A stretch of DNA of 15,813 nt from an uncultured Paraprevotella sp. (GCA_900766785.1 CAAFWT010000021.1:1-15813); one strand, 5' to 3'. Shown: positions 1 to 5,821, numbered from the stretch's first letter. The notes: generated by a model not told the origin, from the sequence alone. Numbers and translations: made by a program.

Positions 1-207
1 CACTTATATATCAGTGATTTTATTTGCAGTTTATTGGAAGTTGTTTTCATTACATACCTTTAGTTTATGAATTTCGCAACTTCAAACAGCCAGTCAAGAA
101 CAAAGCAACGGGGAAATGCCCCTGTAAGGTGTATGCAATATGCGCGATTGCCGGTCGGTAAGTCAAGAAAAAACAGAGTTACCGATAAGGAATCGGAAGG
201 TTTTGCT

Positions 208-215
208 TACCTTTG
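208..215 (+). promoter_or_regulatory. Bacteroidetes -7 promoter element for the ATPase gene
   Basis: TACCTTTG matches the Bacteroidetes -7 consensus TAnnTTTG and lies 22 nt before the ATG at 238, giving a 5' leader of roughly 15 nt. No good TTTG -33 box is seen about 20 nt upstream, so strength is uncertain. A small CCGAT/ATCGG hairpin sits just upstream (182-196). The element decides the start codon of the following gene, because the longer reading frame from 67 would begin before the promoter. Confidence 0.55.
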
Positions 216-237
216 CACAAATTTAAATGATTGGGGC

Positions 238-1650
238 ATGAGTGATATTATCATAGGAAGAAAGGCTGAGCAGGAAATTTTGCGTCAGCGTATTGAATCA
301 AAATCTCCAGAACTTATAGCTATTTATGGAAGACGCCGTATTGGTAAAACCTATTTGGTAAGACAATATTTCAATGATACGTTTAGGTTTTACTCCACAG
401 GTATTTATCAAGGGACGAAGAAGGAACAACTTGGTGAGTTCACTCGTCAGTTAGAGCATTATTCGGGTCGCAAATGGAAAGTTGCGAAGGACTGGTTTGA
501 TGCGTTTGCTCAGTTACGTGAATATCTTGAGTCTATTGATGGCGATAGCCCCATTGTTGTATTTCTTGATGAGTTGCCTTGGATGGACACCCTTAAGAGC
601 CGATTCATCAAAGCCTTTGAATACTTTTGGAACTCTTGGGGTGCGACTAACAATCGCTTGAAACTTATCGTTTGTGGTAGTGCTACCACTTGGATGCGAG
701 AGAATGTTCTTTCGGACAAAGGGGGATTGTATAATAGAACTACTCGAAGTATCTATCTCGCTCCATTTTCATTATATGAGACAGAGCAGTACCTTATATC
801 ACGCGGAATAAATTGGAATCGCTACCAGATCGCAGAATGTTATATGATACTTGGTGGTACTCCATTGTACCTTCAGATGCTTGAACGAGACAAGAGCCTG
901 ACACAAAATGTGGATAATCTTTTCTTTGTGCAAAATGCTCCACTTTCACGAGAGTATAACTTCTTGTTCCGTTCGCTATTCAACGAGGCCACATTACACA
1001 AGCAAATCATAGAAGTGTTGGCAAACAAGGCATCAGGACTTACACGTACTGAGATCATGGCAGCCACCAAGATTGAAGATGGAGGAGCCTTGACCAAAGC
1101 ACTTCGTAACCTTTGTGATTGCGATTTTATACGTCAATACACAGCATTTGGTAAGACAGAACGAGGAACTATATATCAATTAACAGACTTGTTCACATTG
1201 TTCCATCTCCGTTATGTAAAAGGTTATCGTGGCCAGGACGAAAACCATTGGCAAAACATGATAGACTCTCCATCTCGTAGAGCGTGGAGTGGTTATTCCT
1301 TCGAACAGTTGAGTCTGCATCATATTCGACAGATTAAGCAGAAGTTGGGTATCAATGGTGTGCAAAGTGATATATGTGGTTGGAAAGGTGATGGGGCACA
1401 AATTGACTTGCTCATTGACCGCAGAGACCAAACCATAAACCTATGTGAAATGAAGTTCTCGCAATGTGAGTTTGAAATTACCAAGCAGTATGACGAACGC
1501 TTGAGAGAACGTGCGGAGATTTTCCGTTCAGCAACCAAGACACGTAAAGCTATACATCAAACATTCGTAACCACCTACGGCATAAAAAAGAATATGTATA
1601 GCGGAACTGTACAAAGCGAAGTTGTGCTCGATGACTTGTTTGTAGAGTAA
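238..1650 (+). CDS. AAA-type ATP-binding protein with DUF234-like nuclease-fold C-terminus
   Basis: This 470-aa protein belongs to the ATPase_2/DUF234 group that is abundant and usually multicopy in Bacteroidetes; the physiological role of the group is not established. Visible motifs are Walker A GRRRIGKT (residues 31-38) and Walker B VVFLDE ending at D111-E112. Near the C-terminus an IDLLID stretch (D390) followed by CEMKF (E404, K406) has the D...ExK pattern of PD-(D/E)xK nuclease folds, as known for the DUF234 region. There is no signal peptide, so it is expected in the cytoplasm. The frame is open back to 67, but the ATG at 238 is preferred: it starts right at the conserved GRKxE N-terminus and follows a -7 promoter element at 208-215. 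The gene stands alone; downstream DNA is non-coding repeat sequence. Base composition is lower in G+C than the operons at the right, fitting accessory DNA. Confidence 0.85.
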   Translation: MSDIIIGRKAEQEILRQRIESKSPELIAIYGRRRIGKTYLVRQYFNDTFRFYSTGIYQGTKKEQLGEFTRQLEHYSGRKWKVAKDWFDAFAQLREYLESIDGDSPIVVFLDELPWMDTLKSRFIKAFEYFWNSWGATNNRLKLIVCGSATTWMRENVLSDKGGLYNRTTRSIYLAPFSLYETEQYLISRGINWNRYQIAECYMILGGTPLYLQMLERDKSLTQNVDNLFFVQNAPLSREYNFLFRSLFNEATLHKQIIEVLANKASGLTRTEIMAATKIEDGGALTKALRNLCDCDFIRQYTAFGKTERGTIYQLTDLFTLFHLRYVKGYRGQDENHWQNMIDSPSRRAWSGYSFEQLSLHHIRQIKQKLGINGVQSDICGWKGDGAQIDLLIDRRDQTINLCEMKFSQCEFEITKQYDERLRERAEIFRSATKTRKAIHQTFVTTYGIKKNMYSGTVQSEVVLDDLFVE

Positions 1651-1991
1651 AGATAATACCTCTTCAGATATATGCCATCAATTTGGTTATATTAACTTTT
1701 TTTTGGGGGGGGGGCACTACTGTCCCGTCAAAGTGGACTAAAGAGTATTGCACATTGCAAATCCCTTGACTTTACCTTTTTACCTTTTACCTTTTTACCT
1801 TTTACCTTTTTACCTTTTGAGGGGACAGGGAGGAGGACGGAGCAGTCAGCAGGACTGATACAGAGACGCCGGGTGCACGGGCCTCCTGTGAAGGATTGGG
1901 TGCACCCAGCGATTCGTGATAGAGTGGATGTTCTGTGAGGGCTTGCCCATGCGCAGCAGGGGGAGGAGTGCGGTGAGGGCAAGCGTGAGAT
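1651..1991. other. Intergenic stretch with T8-G10 tract and repeat element A
   Basis: No convincing gene. It contains a T8 run (1697-1704) joined to a G10 run (1705-1714), repeat element copy A (1743-1818), and GC-rich sequence (1819-1991) downstream of the smalltalk gene. In the GC-rich part an 8-bp GCTTGCCC/GGGCAAGC inverted repeat with a loop of about 30 nt is visible. In many Bacteroidetes an N-acetylmuramoyl-L-alanine amidase gene follows smalltalk on this strand (recalled family context); no amidase reading frame is present here. Confidence 0.7.
1743..1818 (-). repeat. Interspersed AAAAGGT-ladder repeat, copy A
   Basis: On the minus strand this is three 15-bp units, each made of AAAAGGT plus AAAAAGGT, followed by AAAGTCAAG and a TTTGCAATGTGCAATAC head that contains the palindrome TTGCA-atg-TGCAA. 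The head lies to the left and the ladder points right, toward the smalltalk cassette. Copies B, C and D share ladder and head. Confidence 0.85.
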
Positions 1992-2090
1992 TCAGCCGAT
2001 GTGGAAGCCGAAGGCTGCCAGGATGGCGGAGAGTGCGGTGAGTGCGGCGTTGATGAACACACTCCACTTGTTCTTCTTCTCTGCGTTCAT
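1992..2090 (-). CDS. Smalltalk family small protein (32 aa)
   Basis: A 33-codon frame encodes MNAEKKNKWSVFINAALTAL and then SAILAAFGFHIG. The charged N-terminus (EKKNK), conserved W, single hydrophobic segment (about residues 10-27) and GFHIG-type end match the Bacteroidetes family named smalltalk protein. Its function is unknown to me; one short membrane-compatible helix is visible. In Bacteroidetes it typically sits between a gene for a DNA-binding or hypothetical protein and an N-acetylmuramoyl-L-alanine amidase gene. Here the upstream partner is the 217-aa InlB-repeat protein, ending 59 nt before this ATG on the same strand, and the amidase is missing. No Shine-Dalgarno is seen, as usual for the phylum. 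It is too short for ordinary ORF cut-offs. Confidence 0.85.
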   Translation of the reverse strand: MNAEKKNKWSVFINAALTALSAILAAFGFHIG

Positions 2091-2149
2091 GACTCGTGAG
2101 TTGTCTTAAGGGTTAATGATGTGACGGTGTGTGTGTTTGGTCTATGAGC

Positions 2150-2803
2150 TTACTCCAGAGCATCTTCTCCGCCACTTACGCCGCCGCCAGAGGTGGTGGT
2201 GGAGGTGAAGACGGCGGTGAGAGTGCGGTCCTCGTTGATGACCAGCGTGCGGGAGGCTGAGGTGTCACCATCGCTCCACTGCGAGAACTTGTATCCGCTC
2301 TTGGCCGTAGCCACCAGGGTGGCTGCCTGTCCGTGGGTGTACACTCCGCCTCCGGTTACGGTGCCGGCATCCGCGGGTGATACCTCCAGGGTGAGCTGAT
2401 GGGTGATGGAAGGATCAGTCTCCGTACCTCCCGATACTGCGCTGCCGCTGGGCAGACTTACGTTGCCTTCCGCATCCATGTACTTGATGACCACCTGTCG
2501 GACGTTGCTCAGCCGCATCTGCTTCTTCAGCGAGAGCGCCTTCTGATAAGCGGCGGTTCCGCGGTCGCCGTTCACGGTGTTGGGACGGTTGGCCAGCAGC
2601 CAGGCATTCACCTGTCGCATCTGCTTGCCGAACATCTGGCGGTGCAGCGTCTGCGCTTCGGTGGGCTCGCCAGTGGGCTTGTTCTTGTACTTGGCCAGGT
2701 GTATCTGTCCTGAGCTGGAGTTGGTGGAGAAGTAGTCGCTGCTGTTGCTTCCGTACTTTCCTGAGATGCCTGCGATGACATCTATGGGCTTTATGACTGC
2801 CAT
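2150..2803 (-). CDS. Hypothetical protein with C-terminal InlB-like repeat domain, smalltalk-cassette partner
   Basis: The 217-aa product starts MAVIKPIDVIAGISGKYGSN. I do not recognise the first ~130 residues, which are polar and include a KQMRQVNAWLLANRPN segment; this N-terminal pattern recurs in Bacteroidetes hypotheticals from memory. Residues about 136-200 (LTLEVSPADAGTVTGGG, YKFSQWSDGDTSASRTLVIN, RTLTAVF) match the divergent InlB B-repeat (Listeria-Bacteroides repeat) fold, a small beta domain usually on surface proteins. There is no signal peptide, which is odd for that domain. The tail is Gly/Ser/Thr-rich. The frame is open back to 3058, but MAVIKP is preferred because codons before it lie in a promoter-proximal leader with no homology I can see. 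It is co-oriented with smalltalk 59 nt downstream, probably one transcript. Confidence 0.75.
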   Translation of the reverse strand: MAVIKPIDVIAGISGKYGSNSSDYFSTNSSSGQIHLAKYKNKPTGEPTEAQTLHRQMFGKQMRQVNAWLLANRPNTVNGDRGTAAYQKALSLKKQMRLSNVRQVVIKYMDAEGNVSLPSGSAVSGGTETDPSITHQLTLEVSPADAGTVTGGGVYTHGQAATLVATAKSGYKFSQWSDGDTSASRTLVINEDRTLTAVFTSTTTSGGGVSGGEDALE

Positions 2804-2823
2804 GTGTTGTTTCCTCAAAGCGT

Positions 2824-2842
2824 CACAGATGTGAAGTCTGTG
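2824..2842 (-). promoter_or_regulatory. Small hairpin in the leader of the InlB-repeat gene
   Basis: CACAGA and TCTGTG form a 6-bp stem with a 7-nt loop about 20 nt before the ATG at 2803. If the promoter at 2991-3022 is right, the leader is about 180 nt, long for this genome. A regulatory role is only inferred. Confidence 0.25.
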
Positions 2843-2990
2843 CACCATTTCTATCCCGTTGAGGACGGTTCGTTGATTTGTGTTCTTTTCTCTCTCGTTG
2901 TCCCTCATCCCTAAGGCTTCCCTCCCCCTCTCGTACGCGCATGTGCCTGTCTTGTGCGAGTACGTAAAGCCTCTTGAATGAGTTACATGG

Positions 2991-3022
2991 CAAAGGTACG
3001 ACACCCCCTGGTACATCTGCAA
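2991..3022 (-). promoter_or_regulatory. Promoter for the smalltalk cassette
   Basis: On the minus strand TTG (3020-3022), 21 nt of spacer and TACCTTTG (2991-2998) fit the Bacteroidetes -33/-7 consensus. Transcription would start near 2984 and give a leader of about 180 nt. Two 19-bp direct repeats lie directly upstream of the -33 box. Confidence 0.5.
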
Positions 3023-3026
3023 GAGT

Positions 3027-3069
3027 TGTCCCACGGCTCGTGATGGAAAATGTCCCACGGCTCGTGATG
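3027..3069. repeat. Two exact 19-bp direct repeats upstream of the smalltalk-cassette promoter
   Basis: TGTCCCACGGCTCGTGATG occurs at 3027-3045 and 3051-3069, separated by gaaaa, a 24-bp period or just over two helical turns. The position immediately upstream of the putative -33 box suggests a regulator-binding array, but a simple tandem duplication is equally possible. Confidence 0.6.
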
Positions 3070-3096
3070 CCCCATCTGCAGTCCTTCAGAGTGCTG

Positions 3097-3144
3097 AAAG
3101 GTAAAAAGGTAAAAAGGCACTTTACCACCCAGTTTTACCTTTTC
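3097..3144. repeat. Partial inverted copy of the AAAAGGT ladder
   Basis: AAAGGTAAAAAGGTAAAAAGG is followed after about 15 nt by TTTTACCTTTT, so the ladder units face each other and could pair. The TTGCA palindromic head of copies A to D is absent. Confidence 0.6.
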
Positions 3145-3241
3145 TGTCCATCTTCCCGGCGGATTATAGTGGATTATATCTGCATGAAAATGAGTCTGTT
3201 ATAATGGTTCTCTGAGTATAAGAAACTCTGTGTGGAAGCCC

Positions 3242-3295
3242 AAAAGGTAAAAGGTAAAAAGGTAAAGTCATGGTATTTGCAATGTGCACACCCTC
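3242..3295 (+). repeat. Interspersed AAAAGGT-ladder repeat, copy B
   Basis: AAAAGGT, AAAAGGT and AAAAAGGT are followed by AAAGTCATGGTA and the TTTGCAATGTGCAC head. The orientation is opposite to copy A, so A and B are inverted around the smalltalk cassette with their heads outward. A second short ladder (GTAAAAGGTAAAGGTAAAGT) without a head lies at 3317-3336. Confidence 0.85.
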
Positions 3296-3353
3296 TCTCC
3301 CCCTCCTCATCAGCAAGTAAAAGGTAAAGGTAAAGTACTAAAAAATCATGATT

Positions 3354-3419
3354 CGCGCGCGCGTTATTATATATATATAATAATCTATAAATATTAATAA
3401 ATTAATATTTATAGATTAT
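3354..3419. repeat. CG tract followed by AT-rich perfect inverted repeats
   Basis: A (CG)5 alternating tract (3354-3363) runs directly into a 20-bp perfect AT palindrome (3364-3383), which overlaps a 19-bp perfect inverted repeat (arms 3380-3398 and 3401-3419, loop AA). The arms read ATAATCTATAAATATTAAT. No gene abuts it and there is no T-run, so a standard terminator is not supported. It could be a miniature-element end, a cruciform, or the outer edge of the structured segment to the right. Confidence 0.8.
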
Positions 3420-3427
3420 AAACTATT

Positions 3428-3690
3428 CAGTCTGTGGGGAGAATGCGAAAGCATGATACCCTATCAGACTGCCCTCTGGTCCTGTGAAAGAGACCTGAAG
3501 GGAAGAGCCCAGGCGATGACCGTAAGGTCCCTCACAGAGGTGCATGGGACCCGTAGAGGAGAGCCCATGGGCGAATCCTCGTATGGAGCCATACTGTGAT
3601 GGATAGGACCTGTGTGAGGACCTTTCCTCTTAAGGTCTTACTGCGTGTATTAGACCAGGAGGGGAAGAAGTCCTCTTGCTTGGCAGGAGA
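3428..3690 (+). ncRNA. Candidate structured RNA (unassigned family)
   Basis: Non-coding segment unusually rich in consecutive stem-loops. The first is CAGTCTG/CAGACTG (3428-3434, 3465-3471), enclosing GGG/CCC and an ATGC-GAAA-GCAT GNRA hairpin (3443-3454). Next is CCCT/AGGG with GGTC/GACC (3472-3502), then GACC-GTAA-GGTC, a second GNRA hairpin (3518-3529). CATGGG/CCCATG (3543-3548, 3564-3569) competes with GAGGA/TCCTC (3557-3561, 3576-3580). GTATG-gagc-CATAC (3581-3594), GACCTT/AAGGTC (3619-3637) and GGTCT/AGACC (3634-3656) follow. I compared it by eye with tmRNA, RNase P, 6S, SRP, group I and II introns and cobalamin riboswitches and could not assign it. The strand is chosen because GNRA loops read correctly on plus. 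It lies between repeat copies B and C. Confidence 0.35.
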
Positions 3691-3707
3691 GTGATGGATG
3701 TATGTGT

Positions 3708-3767
3708 GAGCATTGCACATTGCAAAAAGGTTGTTTTTACCTTTTTACCTTTTACCTTTTTACCTTT
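3708..3767 (-). repeat. Interspersed AAAAGGT-ladder repeat, copy C
   Basis: The head GAGCATTGCACATTGCAAA is on the left, followed by a diverged junction (AAGGTTGTT) and two 15-bp ladder units pointing right. The first 19 nt are identical to copy D, which has the opposite orientation at 5653-5713. Confidence 0.85.
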
Positions 3768-3872
3768 CACAATATCATTCAGTTACACTCATTCACAATA
3801 TCCTCTACAGGTCCTTTTTCAATCAGTGAGTGGGAAGGCCATTTTTTTAATTGATAGTTTTTCCTGACTTCG

Positions 3873-4124
3873 TCATTGCGTCACCCAGAAATCTCCATCA
3901 AATAGTTTAGCTATTTTTTGATGTCTTGCCATCAGCATGGTTTGGGTATAAACCTCCTTGTTCAGAGGTAGCTTAATTTGTATGGGTGTGATTGTCTTAG
4001 CCAATGCATGCACCTTGTCTACGCTCATTTTAATCTCTGAGACTTTCAGCATGCGCTCCAATTCCTTGTAGACTTTCAAAGCCACAAAGCAGATGCATAT
4101 ATGAGCCCCGATTGCCCTAATAGA
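3873..4124 (-). pseudogene. 3' remnant of an IS1634-like (IS4-superfamily) DDE transposase
   Basis: The frame reads GAHICICFVALKVYKELERM near its start and ends DGDFWVTQ before TGA. The segment AHICICFVALKVYKELERML...MSVDKVHALAKTITPIQIKLP matches the extreme C-terminus of IS1634-type transposases, including the conserved 'HI-I-F-ALKVYKELER' helix and the 'AKTI' segment. Only about 80 residues of a protein normally over 450 aa remain: the catalytic DDE core is absent and an in-frame TAA lies just before 4124. The remnant begins about 22 nt beyond the end of the 55-aa gene, so the break point is close to that gene. Family assignment is from memory of motifs; another IS4-group family is possible. 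Confidence 0.6.
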
Positions 4125-4146
4125 ACCTACTTATTTCTTTTTAAAT

Positions 4147-4314
4147 TCAAGCTGGAAAGGCTGCAATATTTACAACAAAAGAGCCTACTGTGTCTAATTG
4201 GCCTGCATCAAACATACCGATTCCAATTGAAATAGCTTCGTTTTCATCATCTGCATTAACAATTATGGTAACTAAGTCTGCGTCTGTTGTTATTTCTACT
4301 TGGTAGAGATTCAT
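4147..4314 (-). CDS. Small hypothetical protein (55 aa) coupled to GIY-YIG gene
   Basis: The product starts MNLYQVEITTDADLVTIIVN and ends VVNIAAFPA. It is acidic, with no signal peptide and no membrane helix, and looks like a compact alpha/beta domain (beta strand, TDAD turn, VTIIVNA strand, DENEAISIG helix). I do not recognise the family. Its ATG overlaps the stop of the upstream GIY-YIG gene as ATGA (4311-4314), which implies translational coupling and a shared function such as an accessory or inhibitor of the nuclease; that role is inference. A longer in-frame start at 4356 would overlap the upstream gene by 46 nt and is less likely. Confidence 0.7.
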   Translation of the reverse strand: MNLYQVEITTDADLVTIIVNADDENEAISIGIGMFDAGQLDTVGSFVVNIAAFPA

Positions 4315-5186
4315 AACTTTATCTCCTTTATATAATATGCAACGGCTTTTTGCCATTCAATAGTGAATGTTTTACCGTTCTGATTGGCATAGAATGTGAT
4401 AGAATCTCTGTCTGACAGGTATTTTGACTCTATCTCATACACTTTTGTTTCTCCTTTATAAGAGCATTCCACTCTTAAAATATCAAAGGTTGAGCTATCA
4501 TTAAACTTACATTTATAATTGTTGGTTTCTCTGTTAAGGTTGACGTTTCTACGGATAATTTTTACCATTTTTCCTCCATTTATAGGATAACAAGATTGTG
4601 TATGTATTGTTTTTTTTATTGTTGTTTTCATAGAAGAAGTGAAGTGTTCTGCAGATCCAATAACAGGTCTGCATCTTAACTTACTTAACAACGCTCTGAA
4701 CTCTGCATTCACCTTGTTGTGGTTCTTTTCAAGGTTTAGAGGCGGATTCAGCTCTGCGATAAGTTTGTCTTCCATCGACTCAGGGTCGGCATTTTCAACA
4801 AAGGCAAGTAGAAGGTTGCTCATCATCCATTCAGTCAACTTTTCTTCATCAGCCGGTTTGAATTTTTTATATTTTAAATCACCCTCTTTTCGTGGTATTA
4901 AATCATATCCGAAAAGGCTACCTATCGATTTCCTCAAAGTTGAACGACTTGCGTCATTGCCAATAAAGTGAGCGCGGTAGTCCCTCCTTCTGAGGCTCTT
5001 ACTTGCAATACCTGTATAGATTGCTTGATAAGCGTTACCATCTAAAGTGACTTCTGGTATTTGGGGGTTAATGTCTACTTGAGGTAACTGACTTCCTTTG
5101 CGTAAAAGGAAAATATAATTACCAGCTACATTTGGGAGCATATTGCTGTCCATTGTCATTGGATCGAAAATTTTGAAATTTGCCAT
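4311..5186 (-). CDS. GIY-YIG nuclease family protein
   Basis: The 291-aa protein has an N-terminal GIY-YIG nuclease domain. GNY at residues 22-24 and YTG at 57-59 are the two defining tripeptides; SLRRRDYRAHF (64-74) and STLRKSIGSLF (82-92) supply the conserved arginines; E139 (MEDKLIAELNPPLN) is the predicted metal-binding glutamate and N151 the conserved asparagine. All expected catalytic positions are present, so it should be an active, cytoplasmic DNA-cleaving enzyme. Residues about 205-291 form a second domain I do not recognise, rich in charged beta-type sequence. The start is set by a promoter only about 17 nt upstream. The neighbours are an overlapping 55-aa gene, a transposase remnant and IS-like repeats; its AT-rich sequence contrasts with the GC-rich flanks and suggests transfer. 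Role could be restriction/defence or mobility; not decided by sequence. Confidence 0.8.
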   Translation of the reverse strand: MANFKIFDPMTMDSNMLPNVAGNYIFLLRKGSQLPQVDINPQIPEVTLDGNAYQAIYTGIASKSLRRRDYRAHFIGNDASRSTLRKSIGSLFGYDLIPRKEGDLKYKKFKPADEEKLTEWMMSNLLLAFVENADPESMEDKLIAELNPPLNLEKNHNKVNAEFRALLSKLRCRPVIGSAEHFTSSMKTTIKKTIHTQSCYPINGGKMVKIIRRNVNLNRETNNYKCKFNDSSTFDILRVECSYKGETKVYEIESKYLSDRDSITFYANQNGKTFTIEWQKAVAYYIKEIKL

Positions 5187-5202
5187 GTTATAAGGGTTTT
5201 TG

Positions 5203-5234
5203 CAAAAGTAGTATTTTGCTAAGAATGCACCAAA
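5203..5234 (-). promoter_or_regulatory. Promoter for the GIY-YIG operon
   Basis: On the minus strand TTTG (5231-5234), exactly 20 nt and TACTTTTG (5203-5210) match the Bacteroidetes -33/-7 consensus. Transcription would begin near 5197, leaving a leader of about 10 nt before the ATG at 5186. Confidence 0.7.
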
Positions 5235-5288
5235 ATTTTTAAGAGAATTCTAATAAAATAGGTAGCCTAACTCCTTGCCCCTCAAAGA

Positions 5289-5364
5289 GTGACATATAAT
5301 CGTACCCCAATGGGTGACATGTAAATGAACCTCATAAGTGACATATAAATGAACCCCATAAGTG
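5289..5364. mobile_element. Tandem ~24-bp repeats resembling an IS21-family end
   Basis: Three consecutive units start GTGACAT and run as GTGACATATAATCGTACCCC (25 bp with AATGG), then GTGACATGTAAATGAACCTC and GTGACATATAAATGAACCCC (24 bp each with ATAA). A fourth GTG follows. Multiple ~20-25-bp repeats with a GGGGTTCATTTATATGTCAC-like sequence are what I recall for IS21-family termini. No istA or istB gene is present, so this would be a solo or degraded end. Confidence 0.5.
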
Positions 5365-5457
5365 CGCCATTGTTCGTGGCCATTAAGGTCATTTGTCATT
5401 AAAGACTTCTTATGGTTCTTCCAGTATCTGGAGCGATAGAACACTAGAATTTTTTAA

Positions 5458-5577
5458 ATAATCAATGTCGCCGAAGACGGCGAATCATGGTGGCGTAAGA
5501 ACTTTAAAAATCCTGATTATGTAATGAGCATGTTGGGAGCAGGTACATCGGAAGGGGCTGATAAAAAAAAAGAATAG
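5458..5577 (+). pseudogene. Orphan C-terminal coding remnant
   Basis: An open frame after a TAA at 5455 encodes INVAEDGESWWRKNFKNPD, YVMSMLGAGTSEGADKKKE and a TAG stop. There is no usable start, and the composition (WWRKNF, Lys/Glu-rich end) looks like a real protein tail rather than chance. It lies just beyond the IS21-like repeats, so an insertion or deletion may have removed the rest of the gene. I do not recognise the parent. Confidence 0.35.
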
Positions 5578-5652
5578 GTGAGTTGAAAATGGGATGTTTC
5601 AACCGTCCCCTATGTGTACGCTCGCCTGACTTCGCCAGGCAGCCCATCTACC

Positions 5653-5713
5653 AAAAGGTAAAAAGGTAAAAGGTAAAAAGGTAAAGTCAAGCTATTTGCA
5701 ATGTGCAATGCTC
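5653..5713 (+). repeat. Interspersed AAAAGGT-ladder repeat, copy D
   Basis: Two 15-bp ladder units (AAAAGGT plus AAAAAGGT, twice) are followed by AAAGTCAAGCTA and TTTGCAATGTGCAATGCTC. It is inverted relative to copy C, with both heads outward. Confidence 0.85.
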
Positions 5714-5778
5714 TTCCCCAGTAACCGAAGTGTGAGCTTCACCTGCTCCTGAGAACGTCCTATTCCCCTAAGCCTTTT

Positions 5779-5810
5779 TTTGTGTGGAAGGAAAGAAAGC
5801 CGTACCTTTG
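5779..5810 (+). promoter_or_regulatory. Promoter of the ThiD-like/ABC transporter operon
   Basis: TTTG (5779-5782), 20 nt of spacer and TACCTTTG (5803-5810) form a near-perfect Bacteroidetes promoter. The start site would be near 5817, so the ATG at 5822 would be almost leaderless. No cobalamin or TPP riboswitch fits in the leader. Confidence 0.75.
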
Positions 5811-5821
5811 TCCTCAGCATT

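Larger units (their letters stand above)
5187..5821. other. Intergenic mosaic: promoters, IS-end repeats, gene tail, repeat D
   Basis: No complete gene. From left to right: the GIY-YIG promoter, IS21-like end repeats (5289-5364), an orphan coding tail (5458-5577), a 7-bp GTTGAAA/TTTCAAC hairpin (5582-5603), a GCCTG/CAGGC hairpin (5624-5640), repeat copy D, and the promoter of the ThiD-like gene. Confidence 0.7.

Noticed and set aside
67..237. In-frame N-terminal extension of 57 codons of the ATPase gene
   Set aside because: The extension has no homology I can see, and a TAnnTTTG promoter element at 208-215 lies inside it; the family N-terminus begins at the ATG at 238.
1715..1740. CACTACTGTCCCGTCAAAG as a possible insertion-sequence end
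   Set aside because: There is no matching opposite end or transposase nearby, and I cannot confirm the family.
1728..1982. 84-codon minus-strand frame with KGKKV repeats
   Set aside because: The repeats are only the translation of the intergenic AAAAGGT ladder, and the rest is low-complexity Pro/Ser/Cys typical of a shadow frame.
2804..3058. N-terminal extension of 85 codons of the InlB-repeat protein
   Set aside because: It overlaps the promoter -7 box at 2991-2998 and the leader hairpin, and has a shadow-like composition; MAVIKP at 2803 is a better start.
3541..3625. Resemblance to a cobalamin riboswitch (GCGAATCC, GCCATACTGTGA)
   Set aside because: The match is limited to short words; the full conserved core and a downstream transport gene are missing.
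5250..5444. 64-codon minus-strand frame (MFYRSRYWKNHKK...)
   Set aside because: Its second half is the translation of the IS21-like repeats. The first part might be a gene remnant, but there is no family match I can support.
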